From Novosphingobium percolationis (lineage in GTDB: Bacteria; Pseudomonadota; Alphaproteobacteria; Sphingomonadales; Sphingomonadaceae): a DNA stretch of 64,000 nucleotides. Location of the stretch: the NCBI RefSeq assembly GCF_020179425.1, contig NZ_JAILYM010000002.1, forward strand, positions 310,001-374,000. The letters are read 5' to 3'. Numbering within the stretch: position 1 is the stretch's first letter; each line of letters begins with the position of its first letter. The notes beneath the pieces are model-generated. The model did not search any database. It was not told the origin of the DNA and saw nothing but the letters and a program-made list of their open reading frames with translations. A program made the position numbers and the translations under genes. Positions 45,370 through 55,053 of the stretch are shown one piece after another.

Positions 45370-46332
45370 ATGGCGCAGGCTTTCGACAGGCGCGGCATTC
45401 CCTCGGCCGCACGGGAATCGATCTGGTCCGCGCGCGATGGTCACGCGATCCGCCGGATCGACTGGCCCGCCGCTGCGGCGAAGGGCGGGCAGGGCAGGGG
45501 GGCGCTGCTGTTCCTTCCGGGTCGCGCGGACTTCTATGAAAAATATCTGGAAACACTGGCTTACTGGGCGGATCAGGGCTGGCACGTAACCGCCGCCGAT
45601 TGGCGCGGGCAGGCAGGATCGGGGCGCTTCGCTGCCGATCCGCAGGCGGGCGACGTGCCCGACTTCGGGGTGTGGATCGATGATCTCGCCGCGCTGTGGG
45701 CGGACTGGACCGCCAGCACGCCCGGCCCGCATGTCCTCGTCGGCCACTCGATGGGCGGGCACTTGTGCCTGCGCGCCACGATGGAGCGGCGCGTCGATCC
45801 CGATGCGCTCGTGCTCAGCGCGCCGATGCTCGGATTCGTCACTCCGATTCCCGCCCGCGTCCAGCACGCGGTCGCGCGGCTGATGTGCCGAATCGGTGAT
45901 CCGCAGCGCCTCGCATGGAAAGCCAGCGAAAAGCCCGGCCAGCGGCTGGAAGGCCGCGCCGCGCTGCTCACGCACGATCTCGATCGCTATGCCGATGAAT
46001 TGTGGTGGAAGCAGCACCGCCCCGAACTGGCGATGGGGCCGGCCACTTGGCGCTGGGTGGAGCGTGCCGCCGAATCGGTCGCGCGGATCGATGCCCCCGG
46101 CGCGCTCGAAGCGCTGGACCTGCCGGTGCTGCTGCTTGCCGCCCGCTTCGACGGCCTCGTCGCCAGCAAGGCGATCGAGCGCGCCGCTGCGCGCCTGGCC
46201 CATGCCGAACTCGTCGTCTGGGGCCGCGAGGCGCGCCACGAACTGCTGCGCGAGGCCGATTCGGTGCGCGATGCCGTCCTTGCGGGAATCGACGACTTCC
46301 TTGACCGAAAGGCGCCGCCGCCTAAGGGCTGA
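45370..46332 (+). CDS. Alpha/beta hydrolase, monoacylglycerol lipase/lysophospholipase type
   Basis: A 320-residue serine hydrolase of the PldB/monoglyceride lipase group. LLFLPGRADFYEKYLETLAYWADQGW is the oxyanion-hole region, and the nucleophile elbow is VGHSMGGHL. LLAARFDGLV carries the Asp, and the His is in GREARHELLRE. The short ADWRGQAGSGR loop is typical of lysophospholipases. No signal peptide is seen. It is divergent from cpaA and is followed eight bases later by the FAD oxidoreductase gene. Confidence 0.87.
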   Translation: MAQAFDRRGIPSAARESIWSARDGHAIRRIDWPAAAAKGGQGRGALLFLPGRADFYEKYLETLAYWADQGWHVTAADWRGQAGSGRFAADPQAGDVPDFGVWIDDLAALWADWTASTPGPHVLVGHSMGGHLCLRATMERRVDPDALVLSAPMLGFVTPIPARVQHAVARLMCRIGDPQRLAWKASEKPGQRLEGRAALLTHDLDRYADELWWKQHRPELAMGPATWRWVERAAESVARIDAPGALEALDLPVLLLAARFDGLVASKAIERAAARLAHAELVVWGREARHELLREADSVRDAVLAGIDDFLDRKAPPPKG

Positions 46333-46339
46333 GCGCGAT

Positions 46340-47431
46340 ATGACGGAAACCTTCGACGTCGCCATCATCGGGGCGGGCATGGCCGGCGCCAGCCTTGCCG
46401 CCGAATGCGCCCCCCACGCTCGCGTGCTGCTGGTCGAGGCCGAGGATGCGCCCGGCTATCACACCACCGGCCGCTCCGCCGCGTTCTGGGAAGAGGCCTA
46501 TGGCGGGCCCGGCGTGCTGCCGCTGACCGAGGCTTCGGGCCGATTCCTGCGCGAAGGCGGCTACCTTTCCCCGCGCGGCGCGCTCAACATCGGGCGAGAG
46601 GCGGACCGCGCCAAGGTCGAGGCTTTCGTCGCCACGTTTGCCGCGCACGGCGTTTCCGTCGAACTGCTGGGCCGCACGGCGCTGGCGGCGCGCGTGCCCG
46701 GCCTGCGCGAAGACTGGACTTGCGCCGCGTGGGAGCCGGACTGCGCCGACATCGACGTTGCCGGGCTGCACCAGCACTACCTTGTCGCCGCCAATCGCAC
46801 CGGCACCGTGCTGCGCGTGCGCGCGCGGGTCGAAACGGTCGAACGCGAAGGCGCGGGCTGGCGCATCGCCTGGCGCGATGGTGCGGCGCGCGCCGCGCTG
46901 CTCGTCAATGCGGCAGGCGCCTGGGCCGATCACGTCGCGCAGATGGCGGGCGCTGCGCCGCTCGGCATCCGGCCGTTGCGCCGGACAGTGGTGCAATTGC
47001 GCACTGCGCCGATCCCGCCTGCCGCTCTCCCGCTCACGCTCGGCATCAACGAGGACTTCTACTTCAAGCCGCAGGGCGATCGCCTGTGGCTGTCCCCGCA
47101 CGACGAAACTCCCGATGTCGCGCGCGATGCGGCGGCGGAGGAACTCGACGTTGCCGTCGCCATCGACCGCATGGAACAGGTGGTCGACTGGCAGGTCCGG
47201 GCGCTCGAACGGCGCTGGGCGGGCCTGCGCAGCTTCGCGCCCGATCGCCTGCCGGTCTATGGCTTCGATCGCGCGCGCGAAGGACTGTTCTGGTTTGCCG
47301 GTCAGGGCGGCTTCGGCATCCAGACCGCACCCGCCGCCGCCCGGCTGGGTGCGCAACTGCTGCTCGGCCTCGGCCCCGATGAACTGACCGAGCGCATCGA
47401 CGCTGCGGTCTATGCGCCGTCCCGGTTCTAG
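46340..47431 (+). CDS. FAD-dependent oxidoreductase, DAO family
   Basis: A 363-residue flavoprotein. The N-terminal FAD-binding [14 protein letters not shown] and the acidic end of strand two ([17 protein letters not shown]) are clear. [15 protein letters not shown] and the C-terminal [32 protein letters not shown] are DAO (D-amino-acid oxidase) motifs. The [12 protein letters not shown] pattern is common in bacterial glycerol-3-phosphate or amino-acid oxidase relatives. The substrate is unknown. Its stop codon shares a CTAG with that of rnhA on the other strand. Confidence 0.86.
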   Translation: MTETFDVAIIGAGMAGASLAAECAPHARVLLVEAEDAPGYHTTGRSAAFWEEAYGGPGVLPLTEASGRFLREGGYLSPRGALNIGREADRAKVEAFVATFAAHGVSVELLGRTALAARVPGLREDWTCAAWEPDCADIDVAGLHQHYLVAANRTGTVLRVRARVETVEREGAGWRIAWRDGAARAALLVNAAGAWADHVAQMAGAAPLGIRPLRRTVVQLRTAPIPPAALPLTLGINEDFYFKPQGDRLWLSPHDETPDVARDAAAEELDVAVAIDRMEQVVDWQVRALERRWAGLRSFAPDRLPVYGFDRAREGLFWFAGQGGFGIQTAPAAARLGAQLLLGLGPDELTERIDAAVYAPSRF

Positions 47432-47859
47432 GCCGCCAAGGCCGCGTCGCTGGCCAGCTTGTCGACGCGCTCGTTTTCCGGGTGGCCGTCGTGGCCGCGC
47501 ACCCAGACCCATTCGATGTCGTGGCCGCGCGTCGCCGCCACCAGCGCGCGCCACAGGTCCTCGTTCTTGACCGGCTTGTTGTCGGCGGTCTTCCAGCCCT
47601 TCTTCTGCCAGCCGAAGATCCACTTGGTGATGCCGTCCAGCACGTACTTGCTGTCGGTGTGGAGCGTCACCTTGCAGGGCGATTTCAGCGCCTCCAGCGC
47701 CTTGATCGCGCCCATCAGCTCCATGCGGTTGTTGGTGGTCTCGCGCTCGGAGCCGGTCAGTTCCTTCTCGTGCTCGCCCATGCGCAGCAGTGCGCCCCAG
47801 CCGCCCTTGCCGGGATTGCCCTTGCACGCCCCGTCGGTGAAGATCTGCACGTGCTTCAT
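47428..47859 (-). CDS. rnhA: Ribonuclease HI
   Basis: Degrades the RNA of RNA-DNA hybrids. The 143-residue protein has the catalytic carboxylates in [34 protein letters not shown] and ENERVDKLA, and the basic handle [23 protein letters not shown]. Its ATG overlaps the stop of thrB (ATGA), an order common in alphaproteobacteria (ispH-thrB-rnhA). Confidence 0.96.
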   Translation of the reverse strand: MKHVQIFTDGACKGNPGKGGWGALLRMGEHEKELTGSERETTNNRMELMGAIKALEALKSPCKVTLHTDSKYVLDGITKWIFGWQKKGWKTADNKPVKNEDLWRALVAATRGHDIEWVWVRGHDGHPENERVDKLASDAALAA

Positions 47860-48842
47860 GCGAAGATCTCCGAATTGGCGAGGTAGAACTCCAGCCGCCG
47901 GGCGAAGGCCATCGGGTCCTTTTTCATCACCAGTGCATCGGCAGGCGTGTTGAGCCAGTCATAGGCCCGACTCATGGCAAAGCGCATCGCCGCGCCTTGC
48001 GCCAGCAGCGGCAGGGCGGCGCGCTCGGCGTCCGCCAGTGCGCGCACCGACTGGTAGCCTTCCAGTAGCGCTGTCGACAGGTCGGCGCGGAAGTTCTGGC
48101 CGCTGGCATCGAAGCACCACGCCGCATGCGTCACCGCCACGTCATAGGCGGTCATGTCGTTGCAGGCGAAGTAGAAGTCGATCAGCCCGGTGACCGTATC
48201 GCCCAGCATCAGCACGTTGTCCGGGAACAGGTCGGCGTGGATGACAGAGGTCGGCAGGCCGGTCGGCCAGTCGCGCTCCAGCCGGGGCAGGTGCTCCGCC
48301 ACGATGCGGGCCAGCTCGGGCGAAATCTCGGCAAGGCCTTCGGGCGTGCATGCATCGGCCAGCCGCCGCCATTCGTCCACGCCCATGCCGTTGGCGCGGT
48401 TGCCGGCAAAGTTGCCCGCCGCCGCGTGCATCTGCGCCAGCGCGCGCCCCACCGCGCGCGCCTGGCCCACGGTCGGCTCGGACACCGAAACGCCCGGCAG
48501 GTATTCGATCAGCGCCAGCGCCTTGGTCTCGCCCGCCGCATTGGGCCGTTCAAGGTAGAGCCGCCCGTCGCGCGCGTGGATCGTGCGCGGCACCGGGCAG
48601 CCTTGCGCCGCCAGATGATCGAGCAGCGACAGGAAATAGGGCAGCTCGCCGATATCGATGCGAAATTCGTACATCGTCAGGATGAAGCGCGCGCCGCTTC
48701 CCGCCTGTCCGGTCGTCTCGATCAGCCAGTTGCTGTTGGACACGCCTTCCGCGATGCCCTTGGCCGAAACCAGCGTGCCGACGTCGAATTCTGCAATCAG
48801 CGCCGCCATGTCCTCGGCGCCGAGGTGGGTATAGACCGCCAT
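47856..48842 (-). CDS. thrB: Homoserine kinase, aminoglycoside-phosphotransferase-fold type
   Basis: Phosphorylates homoserine for threonine synthesis. The 328-residue protein belongs to the APH-fold ThrB2 group, not the GHMP family. The N-terminus [22 protein letters not shown], the nucleotide loop [11 protein letters not shown], the catalytic loop [12 protein letters not shown] and the metal Asp of [11 protein letters not shown] are conserved. It lies between ispH (11 bases upstream) and rnhA (overlap), the usual alphaproteobacterial order. Confidence 0.93.
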   Translation of the reverse strand: MAVYTHLGAEDMAALIAEFDVGTLVSAKGIAEGVSNSNWLIETTGQAGSGARFILTMYEFRIDIGELPYFLSLLDHLAAQGCPVPRTIHARDGRLYLERPNAAGETKALALIEYLPGVSVSEPTVGQARAVGRALAQMHAAAGNFAGNRANGMGVDEWRRLADACTPEGLAEISPELARIVAEHLPRLERDWPTGLPTSVIHADLFPDNVLMLGDTVTGLIDFYFACNDMTAYDVAVTHAAWCFDASGQNFRADLSTALLEGYQSVRALADAERAALPLLAQGAAMRFAMSRAYDWLNTPADALVMKKDPMAFARRLEFYLANSEIFA

Positions 48843-48853
48843 TGTCCCGCTCT

Positions 48854-49834
48854 TCAGCCGACCAGCTGGCGCGGCAGCTTGAACACCATGTGCTCTTCGG
48901 CGCTGACCACGGTCTCTTCCGTGACGGCGCGCCATTCCTTCAGGCGCTCCACCACTTCGCGCACCAGGAGTTCGGGCGCGGAGGCCCCAGCCGTCAGCCC
49001 CAGCGCCTCGACGCCGTCGAGCCAGTCGGCCTCGATCTCGCTCGCGCGCTGGATCAGCCGGGCGCGCGATCCCTCGCGCTCGGCCACTTCGACCAGCCGC
49101 AGCGAATTCGAGCTGTTGGGCGCGCCGATCACCAGCACCAGCTGGCAGCGCGGAGCGATCGCCTTGACCGCCGTCTGCCGGTTGGAGGTCGCATAGCAGA
49201 TGTCCTCGGCGCGCGGCCCGGCGATCTGGGGGAAGCGCGCACGCAGCGCGGCGACGATTTCGGCGGTGTCGTCGACCGACAGCGTGGTCTGCGTCAGGAA
49301 GGCCAGCGGCGCGTCGGCGGGAAAATCCAGCGTGGCGACATCCGCCACCGTTTCCACGAGCGTGATCGCGCCTTCGGGCACCTGTCCCATCGTGCCGATC
49401 ACTTCGGGGTGGCCCTTGTGGCCCACGAACAGGATGTGCTTGCCCGCTTCCACCTTGCGCTCGGCCTGGCGGTGGACCTTGCTGACGAGCGGGCAGGTCG
49501 CATCGAGCCAGTCGAGCCCGCGCGCGCTCGCCGCCTCGGGTACCACCTTGGGCACGCCATGCGCCGAAAACACCACCGGCACGCCATCGGGCACCTGGTC
49601 CAGTTCCTCGACGAAGACCGCGCCCTTGGCCTTCAGGCTGTCGACCACGAACTTGTTGTGGACGATCTCGTGCCGCACATAGACCGGCGCGCCATATCGC
49701 TCGATCGCGCGCTCCACGATCTCGATAGCGCGGTCAACGCCCGCGCAAAACCCGCGCGGCGCGGCGATCAGGAGCTGGAGCGGCGCCTTTGCGGCATCGG
49801 CTCCGGTGGGCTGGTCTGGAAAGCTGGCGTTCAT
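48854..49834 (-). CDS. ispH: 4-hydroxy-3-methylbut-2-enyl diphosphate reductase
   Basis: Final enzyme of the MEP isoprenoid pathway, giving IPP and DMAPP. The 326-residue [4Fe-4S] protein has its three cluster cysteines at Cys30 ([10 protein letters not shown]), Cys114 ([11 protein letters not shown]) and Cys213 (ICYATSNRQ). Substrate residues lie in HEIVHN, SAHGVPK and GHPEVIGT, and the proton-donor Glu is in GHPEV. It is the first gene of ispH-thrB-rnhA. Confidence 0.97.
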   Translation of the reverse strand: MNASFPDQPTGADAAKAPLQLLIAAPRGFCAGVDRAIEIVERAIERYGAPVYVRHEIVHNKFVVDSLKAKGAVFVEELDQVPDGVPVVFSAHGVPKVVPEAASARGLDWLDATCPLVSKVHRQAERKVEAGKHILFVGHKGHPEVIGTMGQVPEGAITLVETVADVATLDFPADAPLAFLTQTTLSVDDTAEIVAALRARFPQIAGPRAEDICYATSNRQTAVKAIAPRCQLVLVIGAPNSSNSLRLVEVAEREGSRARLIQRASEIEADWLDGVEALGLTAGASAPELLVREVVERLKEWRAVTEETVVSAEEHMVFKLPRQLVG

Positions 49835-49953
49835 CGCCGCCCCCTTAGCAGCGCCTTCGCGCCAGCGGTAGCCCGCGCGCCATTGCCGAAGCGGGCGGGG
49901 CTGGCTAGAGGTGACGCCCGCGCCGACCGCTTAACTGACAGGAATACGCCTTG

Positions 49954-50622
49954 ATGAAGTCCAGCTTCCGCCGTCTCGCCGTTGTTGGCGCATCCCTTGC
50001 GGTGCTGGCGCTGGCCGGTTGTGCCAAGAACAAGGGCGAACTGGTGGTGGACGACAGCGTCGGCGTCACCGCGCTGCGCAGCCCGTGCCCCACGGTCGCC
50101 ATCCCCGAGATGACCGGCGACATCACGCTGTTCAACGCGCCGGGCCGCACCGATTCGGGCGCGCTCGATGTCACCGCCGCGATTACCAACCTGCGCAGCA
50201 CCTGCAACGATGCCGCAGGCGAGGCGAAGCTCTATTCCGAGGCGACCTTCGATGTCGTCGCCCGCCGCGCCGACACGCGTGGGGCGCGCCATGTCGATCT
50301 GCCCTATTTCAGCGTGGTGATGCGCGGCGGTAGCCAGGTGCTGGCCAAGCGCGTCGGCACCATCGGCCTCGATTTCGCCGACGGGCAGGAACGCGCCAGC
50401 GCGCAAGCCCGCGCCGGTTCCTATGTCGATCGCACCGAAGCGACTCTGCCCAAGGACATCCGCGATCGCCTGAGCAAGAAGCGCAAGGCCGGCGATGCCG
50501 ACGCCGCGACCGATCCGCTCGCCCAGCCCGACGTCAAGGCGGCACTCGCCAAGGCCAGCTTCGAACTGCTCGTCGGCTTCCAGCTGACCAACGACCAGCT
50601 CGCCTACAACGCGACGCGGTAA
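49954..50622 (+). CDS. Predicted lipoprotein of unknown function
   Basis: A 222-residue exported protein. The charged N-terminus (MKSSFRRLA), a hydrophobic stretch and the lipobox LALAGCAK give a lipid-anchored Cys near residue 23. The mature part has the pattern TVAIPEMTGDITLFNAPGRTDSGALDVTAAITNL, then PYFSVVMRGGSQVLAKRVGTIGLDF, suggesting a beta-sandwich domain. No catalytic motif is recognised. GGAA about ten bases before the ATG is its ribosome site; the TTG just upstream is less likely. It precedes argS with a 64-bp gap. Envelope localisation is a sound inference, function is not. Confidence 0.8.
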   Translation: MKSSFRRLAVVGASLAVLALAGCAKNKGELVVDDSVGVTALRSPCPTVAIPEMTGDITLFNAPGRTDSGALDVTAAITNLRSTCNDAAGEAKLYSEATFDVVARRADTRGARHVDLPYFSVVMRGGSQVLAKRVGTIGLDFADGQERASAQARAGSYVDRTEATLPKDIRDRLSKKRKAGDADAATDPLAQPDVKAALAKASFELLVGFQLTNDQLAYNATR

Positions 50623-50686
50623 GGGCCACGCGGTAAGGCCCAAGCGCGGGTAGCGTTGCGGGCCAAGGTCCGCTAACGGGCCTGCC

Positions 50687-52438
50687 ATGACCGACCGGAA
50701 TACCCCCCTGTTCGCGCAAGTCGCGAACGTGATCGACGCCGCGCTCGATGCGCTGACCGCCGCTGGAACGCTCCCCGCAGGCCTGCCGCGCGGCGCGGTG
50801 ACGTGTGAGCCGCCGCGCGATGCCAGCCACGGCGACATGGCCACCAACGCCGCGATGGTGCTGGCCAAGCCCGCCGGGACCAACCCGCGCGCGCTGGCGA
50901 CGGCGCTGGTCGAGGAACTGGTCAAGGATTCGCGCGTCACCGCCGCCGAGATCGCTGGGCCGGGCTTCATCAACCTGCGCCTGTCGCCCGCCGCATGGCT
51001 CGGCGAACTCGCCCTGATCGCGCGTGCTGCGGGCGATTACGGCCGTTCGGCCATGGGCGGCGGCACCACCGTCAACGTTGAATATGTCTCGGCCAACCCC
51101 ACCGGGCCGATGCACATGGGCCATTGCCGTGGCGCCGTGGTCGGCGATGCGCTGGCCGCGCTGCTCGAAGCGGCCGGGCACAAGGTCATCAGGGAATACT
51201 ACGTCAACGATGCGGGCGCGCAGGTCGATGTGCTCGCCCGCTCGGCGCACGTCCGCTACCGTGAGGCGTTGGGCGAAGCCGTGGGCGAGATCCCCGAAGG
51301 CCTCTATCCGGGCGACTACCTCGTCCCCGTCGGGAAGGCGCTCGCCGCCGAATTCGGCGACAAGTACGCCAAGGCGCCGGAAGCCGACTGGCTCATCCTG
51401 TTCCGTGAAAAGGCCGTGGCCGCGATGCTGGTGATGATCCGCGAGGATCTGGCCCTGCTCGGCATCCACCACGACCTGTTCAGCTCGGAAGCCGAACTCC
51501 AGGCCTCGGGCAAGGTCGATGCGGCGGAGGCATGGCTGCGCGCGCACGATCTCGTCTACGACGGCATTCTGGAAGCACCCAAGGGCAAGACGCTCGACGA
51601 TTGGGAGCCGGTCGAACTGCCGCTGTTCCGCTCGACGAAGTTCGGCGACGATCAGGACCGCCCGATCAAGAAGTCGAACGGCGCGTGGACCTATTTCGGC
51701 GCGGACCTCGCCTACCACTTCCAGAAGGCGCAGAGCGCCGACGCGCTGGTCGATATCTGGGGTGCGGACCATGCCGGCACGGTCAAGCGGATCAAGGCGG
51801 CGGTCGCCGCGCTGACCAGCGCCGATGGCGGCACGGCCAAGCCGTTCGAGGTCAAGCTGGTGCAGATGGTTCAGCTGCTGCGCGACGGCGAGCCGGTCAA
51901 GATGTCCAAGCGCTCGGGCAACTTCGTCACCCTTGCCGATGTCGTGCAGGAAGTGGGCAAGGACGTGGTGCGCTTCACCATGCTCACCCGCAAGCCCGAC
52001 GCGCAGATGGACTTCGACTTCGCCAAGGTGGTCGAAGCCAGCAAGGACAACCCGGTCTTCTACGTCCAGTATTGCCACGCCCGCGTCTGTTCGACGTTGC
52101 GCAAGGCCGCAGCGGAAGGCTTTGCGCCTGCCGATACCGACCTTGCCCTGCTAGGCGACGAGGAGCAGGCGCTGATCAAGCTCGCCGCGCAGTTCCCGCG
52201 CGTGGTCGAAGGCGCGGCCATCGCGCGCGAGCCGCACCGCGTCGCCTTCTTCCTCCACGATCTGGCCGCCGCGTTCCACGCCTACTGGAACGTGGGCAAC
52301 GACCGCCCCGAAAAGCGGTTCATCGTGGCACAGGACTCGGCGCTCACCGCCGCGCGGCTTTTCCTTGCCCAACAAATCGGGCAGGTAGTCCGCAACGGGC
52401 TGGCCCTGCTCGGGGTAGAGGCCGCCGAGGAACTGTGA
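50687..52438 (+). CDS. argS: Arginyl-tRNA synthetase
   Basis: Charges tRNA-Arg. The 583-residue class I synthetase has an N-terminal Add-1 domain (about 1-110; PPRDASHGDMATNAAMVLAK). The HIGH-type motif is HMGH (143-146) in NPTGPMHMGHCRG, and EYYVNDAGAQVDVLA is the arginine site. The KMSKS-type loop is KMSKRSGN, and a DALR anticodon domain lies at the C-terminus (YCHARVCSTLRKA). It is followed four bases later by the SPOR gene, an order conserved in many alphaproteobacteria. Confidence 0.97.
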   Translation: MTDRNTPLFAQVANVIDAALDALTAAGTLPAGLPRGAVTCEPPRDASHGDMATNAAMVLAKPAGTNPRALATALVEELVKDSRVTAAEIAGPGFINLRLSPAAWLGELALIARAAGDYGRSAMGGGTTVNVEYVSANPTGPMHMGHCRGAVVGDALAALLEAAGHKVIREYYVNDAGAQVDVLARSAHVRYREALGEAVGEIPEGLYPGDYLVPVGKALAAEFGDKYAKAPEADWLILFREKAVAAMLVMIREDLALLGIHHDLFSSEAELQASGKVDAAEAWLRAHDLVYDGILEAPKGKTLDDWEPVELPLFRSTKFGDDQDRPIKKSNGAWTYFGADLAYHFQKAQSADALVDIWGADHAGTVKRIKAAVAALTSADGGTAKPFEVKLVQMVQLLRDGEPVKMSKRSGNFVTLADVVQEVGKDVVRFTMLTRKPDAQMDFDFAKVVEASKDNPVFYVQYCHARVCSTLRKAAAEGFAPADTDLALLGDEEQALIKLAAQFPRVVEGAAIAREPHRVAFFLHDLAAAFHAYWNVGNDRPEKRFIVAQDSALTAARLFLAQQIGQVVRNGLALLGVEAAEEL

Positions 52439-52442
52439 GGGC

Positions 52443-53168
52443 ATGATGAGCGGGGCCGACGACGTGCGCAACCAGTGGGACGAGGACCTGCCGGAAAACG
52501 AGCCTCCGGTTCAGGCCGAGCGTCTCGCGCTTGGCGACGAACAGCGCCTGCCCTGGCTCGAAAGCGCCGATGACGTCGATCTCGATGAGCCGATGGATAG
52601 CGGCGCGGGCCGCCTGATTGCCTTCGCGGTCGGCGCGCTCGTGCTGCTGGTGGCGATCATCGGCGGGGTCTGGTGGGTCTCGCACCGCGTCGCCTCGCCC
52701 GCCGCGCAAGCCGATGGCAGCCTGATCGAAGCGAGCAAGGAACCCTACAAGGTCGCGCCCAAGGAGCCGGGCGGCAAGACCTTTGCCGGCACCGGCGATG
52801 CCAGCTTCACCGTCAGCGATGGCGGCAAGCCGCCCGCCGTGATCGCGGGCAGCAACCCCGCGCCCGCCCCGGTCGCCACCGCTGCGCCGTCGCCTTCGGC
52901 CAGCGCCAGCGAAGCGGCCAAGCCCGCCGCCAGTGGCGTCGGCGTCCAGATCGGCGCGTTTTCCAGCAATGCTTCGGCCGAAGCGGCGTGGAACAAGCTC
53001 GCGTCGGTCCACGAACCGCTCAAGGGCCTCAGCCACCGCGTGGTCGAAGGCCGGGCCGACATCGGCACCGTCTATCGCCTGCAAGCGCTCTCGGGCGATG
53101 TCGCCAGCGCCAACGCGCTGTGCAGCGCGCTTCAGGCGGGCGGTCTCAAGTGTCAGGTGAAGCGATAA
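52443..53168 (+). CDS. SPOR-domain membrane protein
   Basis: A 241-residue bitopic inner-membrane protein. An acidic cytoplasmic N-terminus is followed by one helix (about 57-80; AFAVGALVLLVAIIGGVWWV). A Pro/Ala/Ser-rich periplasmic linker leads to a C-terminal SPOR domain (about 165-241; VGVQIGAFSSNASAEAAWNKL to LKCQVKR). SPOR domains bind glycan strands lacking stem peptides at the division septum. Related genomes place this gene between argS and nagZ, and nagZ here is displaced by 4.7 kb. Confidence 0.9.
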   Translation: MMSGADDVRNQWDEDLPENEPPVQAERLALGDEQRLPWLESADDVDLDEPMDSGAGRLIAFAVGALVLLVAIIGGVWWVSHRVASPAAQADGSLIEASKEPYKVAPKEPGGKTFAGTGDASFTVSDGGKPPAVIAGSNPAPAPVATAAPSPSASASEAAKPAASGVGVQIGAFSSNASAEAAWNKLASVHEPLKGLSHRVVEGRADIGTVYRLQALSGDVASANALCSALQAGGLKCQVKR

Positions 53169-53177
53169 AGTCCTGAA

Positions 53178-53203
53178 CCTCCCCGCGCCAAAACGCGGGG
53201 AGG
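53178..53203. terminator. Hairpin between converging SPOR and crotonase genes
   Basis: CCTCCCCGCG pairs perfectly with CGCGGGGAGG around the loop CCAAAA. It lies between two converging genes at the left edge of the inserted acyl-CoA block. No T run follows on the plus strand, so termination would be weak or rho-assisted. Confidence 0.55.
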
Positions 53204-53212
53204 GCAGGTCGA

Positions 53213-53995
53213 TCACACGGCCCGGTAGTCGGGCTTGCGCTTGTTCAGGAAGGCGCTGATGCCTTCGCGGCCTTCGGGCCCATCGGCAGCAGCGGCAATG
53301 GTCGCCGCTTCGGCTTCGAGTTGTTCGGTAAGGCCGCGCGTCTGGCCTTCGACCAGCAGCTTGCGCACCGCGCCCAGCGCGCGCGTCGGCGCGGCCACCA
53401 GCTTGGCCACCAGCGCTTCGGTTTCGGCTTCCAGCGCGTCTGCCGCGACGGTGCGCGTCACCAGCCCCAGCGTCACGGCGTCGGCGGCGCTGACGCGGCG
53501 GTTTGTCAGGATTATCTCCTGCGCCGTCCGCAGCCCGACAAGGCGCGGCAGCAGCCAGCTCATGCCGCCATCGGGCGTTACGCCGATCCCGGTATAGGCG
53601 GCGGTGAAGTGGCTGGCCTCGCTCGCCAGCACGATGTCGCCCAGCGCCACGAGGCTCAGCCCGGCGCCCGCCGCAGGCCCGTGCACCACGACGACCAGCG
53701 GCTTGGCCATCCCGGCCAGCACCAGCACGGCTTCGTGCAGCTTGTCGGCCAGCGCGCGCAGGAATGCGCCCATCTGGTCGCCCGCTGCCGCAAAGCCGCC
53801 GATGTCGCCGCCCACGCAGAACATCCGCCCTGCGCCCGACAGCACGACGCAGCGCACGGCTGCGTCATACGCGCAGGCGCGCGCCGCCGCCAGCAGGTCT
53901 TCGGCCACGCTCATGTCGATGGCGTTGCCCTGATCGGGGCGGTTGAGGACGATGCGGCCGACGCCATCGGCCACGGTCCAGGTCACGCTGCTCAT
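53213..53995 (-). CDS. Enoyl-CoA hydratase/isomerase family protein
   Basis: A 260-residue crotonase. VLSGAGRMFCVGGDIGGFAAAG and VVVHGPAAGAGLSLVALGDIVLAS build the CoA site, while YTGIGVTPDGGMSWLLPRLVG has Asp and Gly where hydratases have their glutamates. That pattern fits 2-(1,2-epoxy-1,2-dihydrophenyl)acetyl-CoA-isomerase-like (PaaG) members. The ATG overlaps the stop of the kinase gene upstream (ATGA) and has GGAGAAG before it. It is the last gene of the four-gene minus-strand acyl-CoA set. Confidence 0.88.
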   Translation of the reverse strand: MSSVTWTVADGVGRIVLNRPDQGNAIDMSVAEDLLAAARACAYDAAVRCVVLSGAGRMFCVGGDIGGFAAAGDQMGAFLRALADKLHEAVLVLAGMAKPLVVVVHGPAAGAGLSLVALGDIVLASEASHFTAAYTGIGVTPDGGMSWLLPRLVGLRTAQEIILTNRRVSAADAVTLGLVTRTVAADALEAETEALVAKLVAAPTRALGAVRKLLVEGQTRGLTEQLEAEAATIAAAADGPEGREGISAFLNKRKPDYRAV

Positions 53996-55053
53996 CGGCA
54001 CTTCTCCATCGCTTCGCGGGCCAGCGCGGCCAGACGCGGGAACGCTTCGGCGCGTTCCTTGGCCTGCGCGTTGGTCGCGGTGCCGCGCAACACGCGGCCC
54101 TTGATCCCGTGGAAGATCGCGGCCAGCCGGAAGAAGTTGAACGCGAGGTAGAAGTCCCAGTTGGGAATCCCGTCACGCCCCGTCCGCTGGCAATAGGCTG
54201 CGATGTATTCGGCTTCGGTGGGCAGGCCCAGTTCGACCGGGTCCAGTCCGCCGATCCCCGCCACGATGTCCGCGGGCATGCGGTACATCATCGCGTGGTA
54301 GGCAAAGTCCGCCAGCGGGTGCCCCAACGTCGAAAGCTCCCAGTCCAGCACCGCGACCACGCGCGGTTCGGTGGGGTGGAAGATCATGTTGTCGCAGCGG
54401 AAATCGCCGTGGACCACGCTGGTCTCGTCGCCCTCGGGGATCGCCGTCGGCAGCCATTCGACCAGCGCGTCCATGTCCGGGTTGCGCCCGGCCAGTTCGT
54501 CGTCGAGGTACTGCTTCGACCAGCGCCCGATCTGCCGTGCGAAATAGTTGCCGGGCTTGCCATAGTCGGACAGGCCCGCCGCTTCGACATCGACCGAATG
54601 CAGCGCCGCGATCGTCGCGTTCATCGCGTCGTAGTAGGCGGCGCGGTTTTCCTTGGGCACCTCGGTGAAGCCCGCATCCCAGAAGATGCGACCTTCGACC
54701 ATGCCCATCACGTAGAACGCGCTGCCCAGCACGGCGTCATCGTCGCACACGCCATGAATCGGCGGCACCGGCACGGGCGTATTGGCGAGGCCCTTGAGCA
54801 CCTTGGCCTCGCGCAGCACGTCGTGCGCGCCCTTCAGCAGCGGCCCCGGCGGCTTGCGACGCAGCACGTATTGCGCGCCAGGCGTGGTCAGGCGGTAGGT
54901 CGGGTTCGACTGGCCGCCGTTGAACTGGCCGACGGTGAGCGGCCCGGCATAGCCCGCCACGTTCGCTTCCAGCCAGCGTTCGAGCGCGGCCTGGTCGAGA
55001 GCGACGCGAACGTCGCCCACGCCTTCGTTGGCCTTGGCAATGTCGTCAGACAT
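53992..55053 (-). CDS. APH-fold kinase, ACAD10/ACAD11 N-terminal-domain type
   Basis: A 353-residue phosphotransferase-family protein. The nucleotide loop FNGGQSNPTYRL and the segment YVLRRKPPGPLLKGAH are hallmarks of the kinase domain fused to animal ACAD10 and ACAD11. The catalytic loop VVHGDFRCDNMIF has Asp217 and the metal Asp237 lies in VLDWELSTLGHPLADFAYH. Related proteins (LvaA of Pseudomonas putida) phosphorylate the 4-hydroxyl of 4-hydroxyacyl-CoA. Here it overlaps the adjacent acyl-CoA dehydrogenase gene by eight bases, so the two are made together. Aminoglycoside resistance is unlikely. The substrate is inferred. Confidence 0.88.
   Translation of the reverse strand: MSDDIAKANEGVGDVRVALDQAALERWLEANVAGYAGPLTVGQFNGGQSNPTYRLTTPGAQYVLRRKPPGPLLKGAHDVLREAKVLKGLANTPVPVPPIHGVCDDDAVLGSAFYVMGMVEGRIFWDAGFTEVPKENRAAYYDAMNATIAALHSVDVEAAGLSDYGKPGNYFARQIGRWSKQYLDDELAGRNPDMDALVEWLPTAIPEGDETSVVHGDFRCDNMIFHPTEPRVVAVLDWELSTLGHPLADFAYHAMMYRMPADIVAGIGGLDPVELGLPTEAEYIAAYCQRTGRDGIPNWDFYLAFNFFRLAAIFHGIKGRVLRGTATNAQAKERAEAFPRLAALAREAMEKCR

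Noticed and set aside
49931..49946. Fourth copy of the acyl-CoA palindrome (TTAACTGACAGGAATA)
   Set aside because: Only the left half matches; the right arm is AATA, so symmetry is lost and the gene downstream is a lipoprotein.
53992..55053. Aminoglycoside resistance gene
   Set aside because: The fold is shared, but the GGQSNPTY and RKPPG motifs and the acyl-CoA context point to the ACAD10/11 kinase group.
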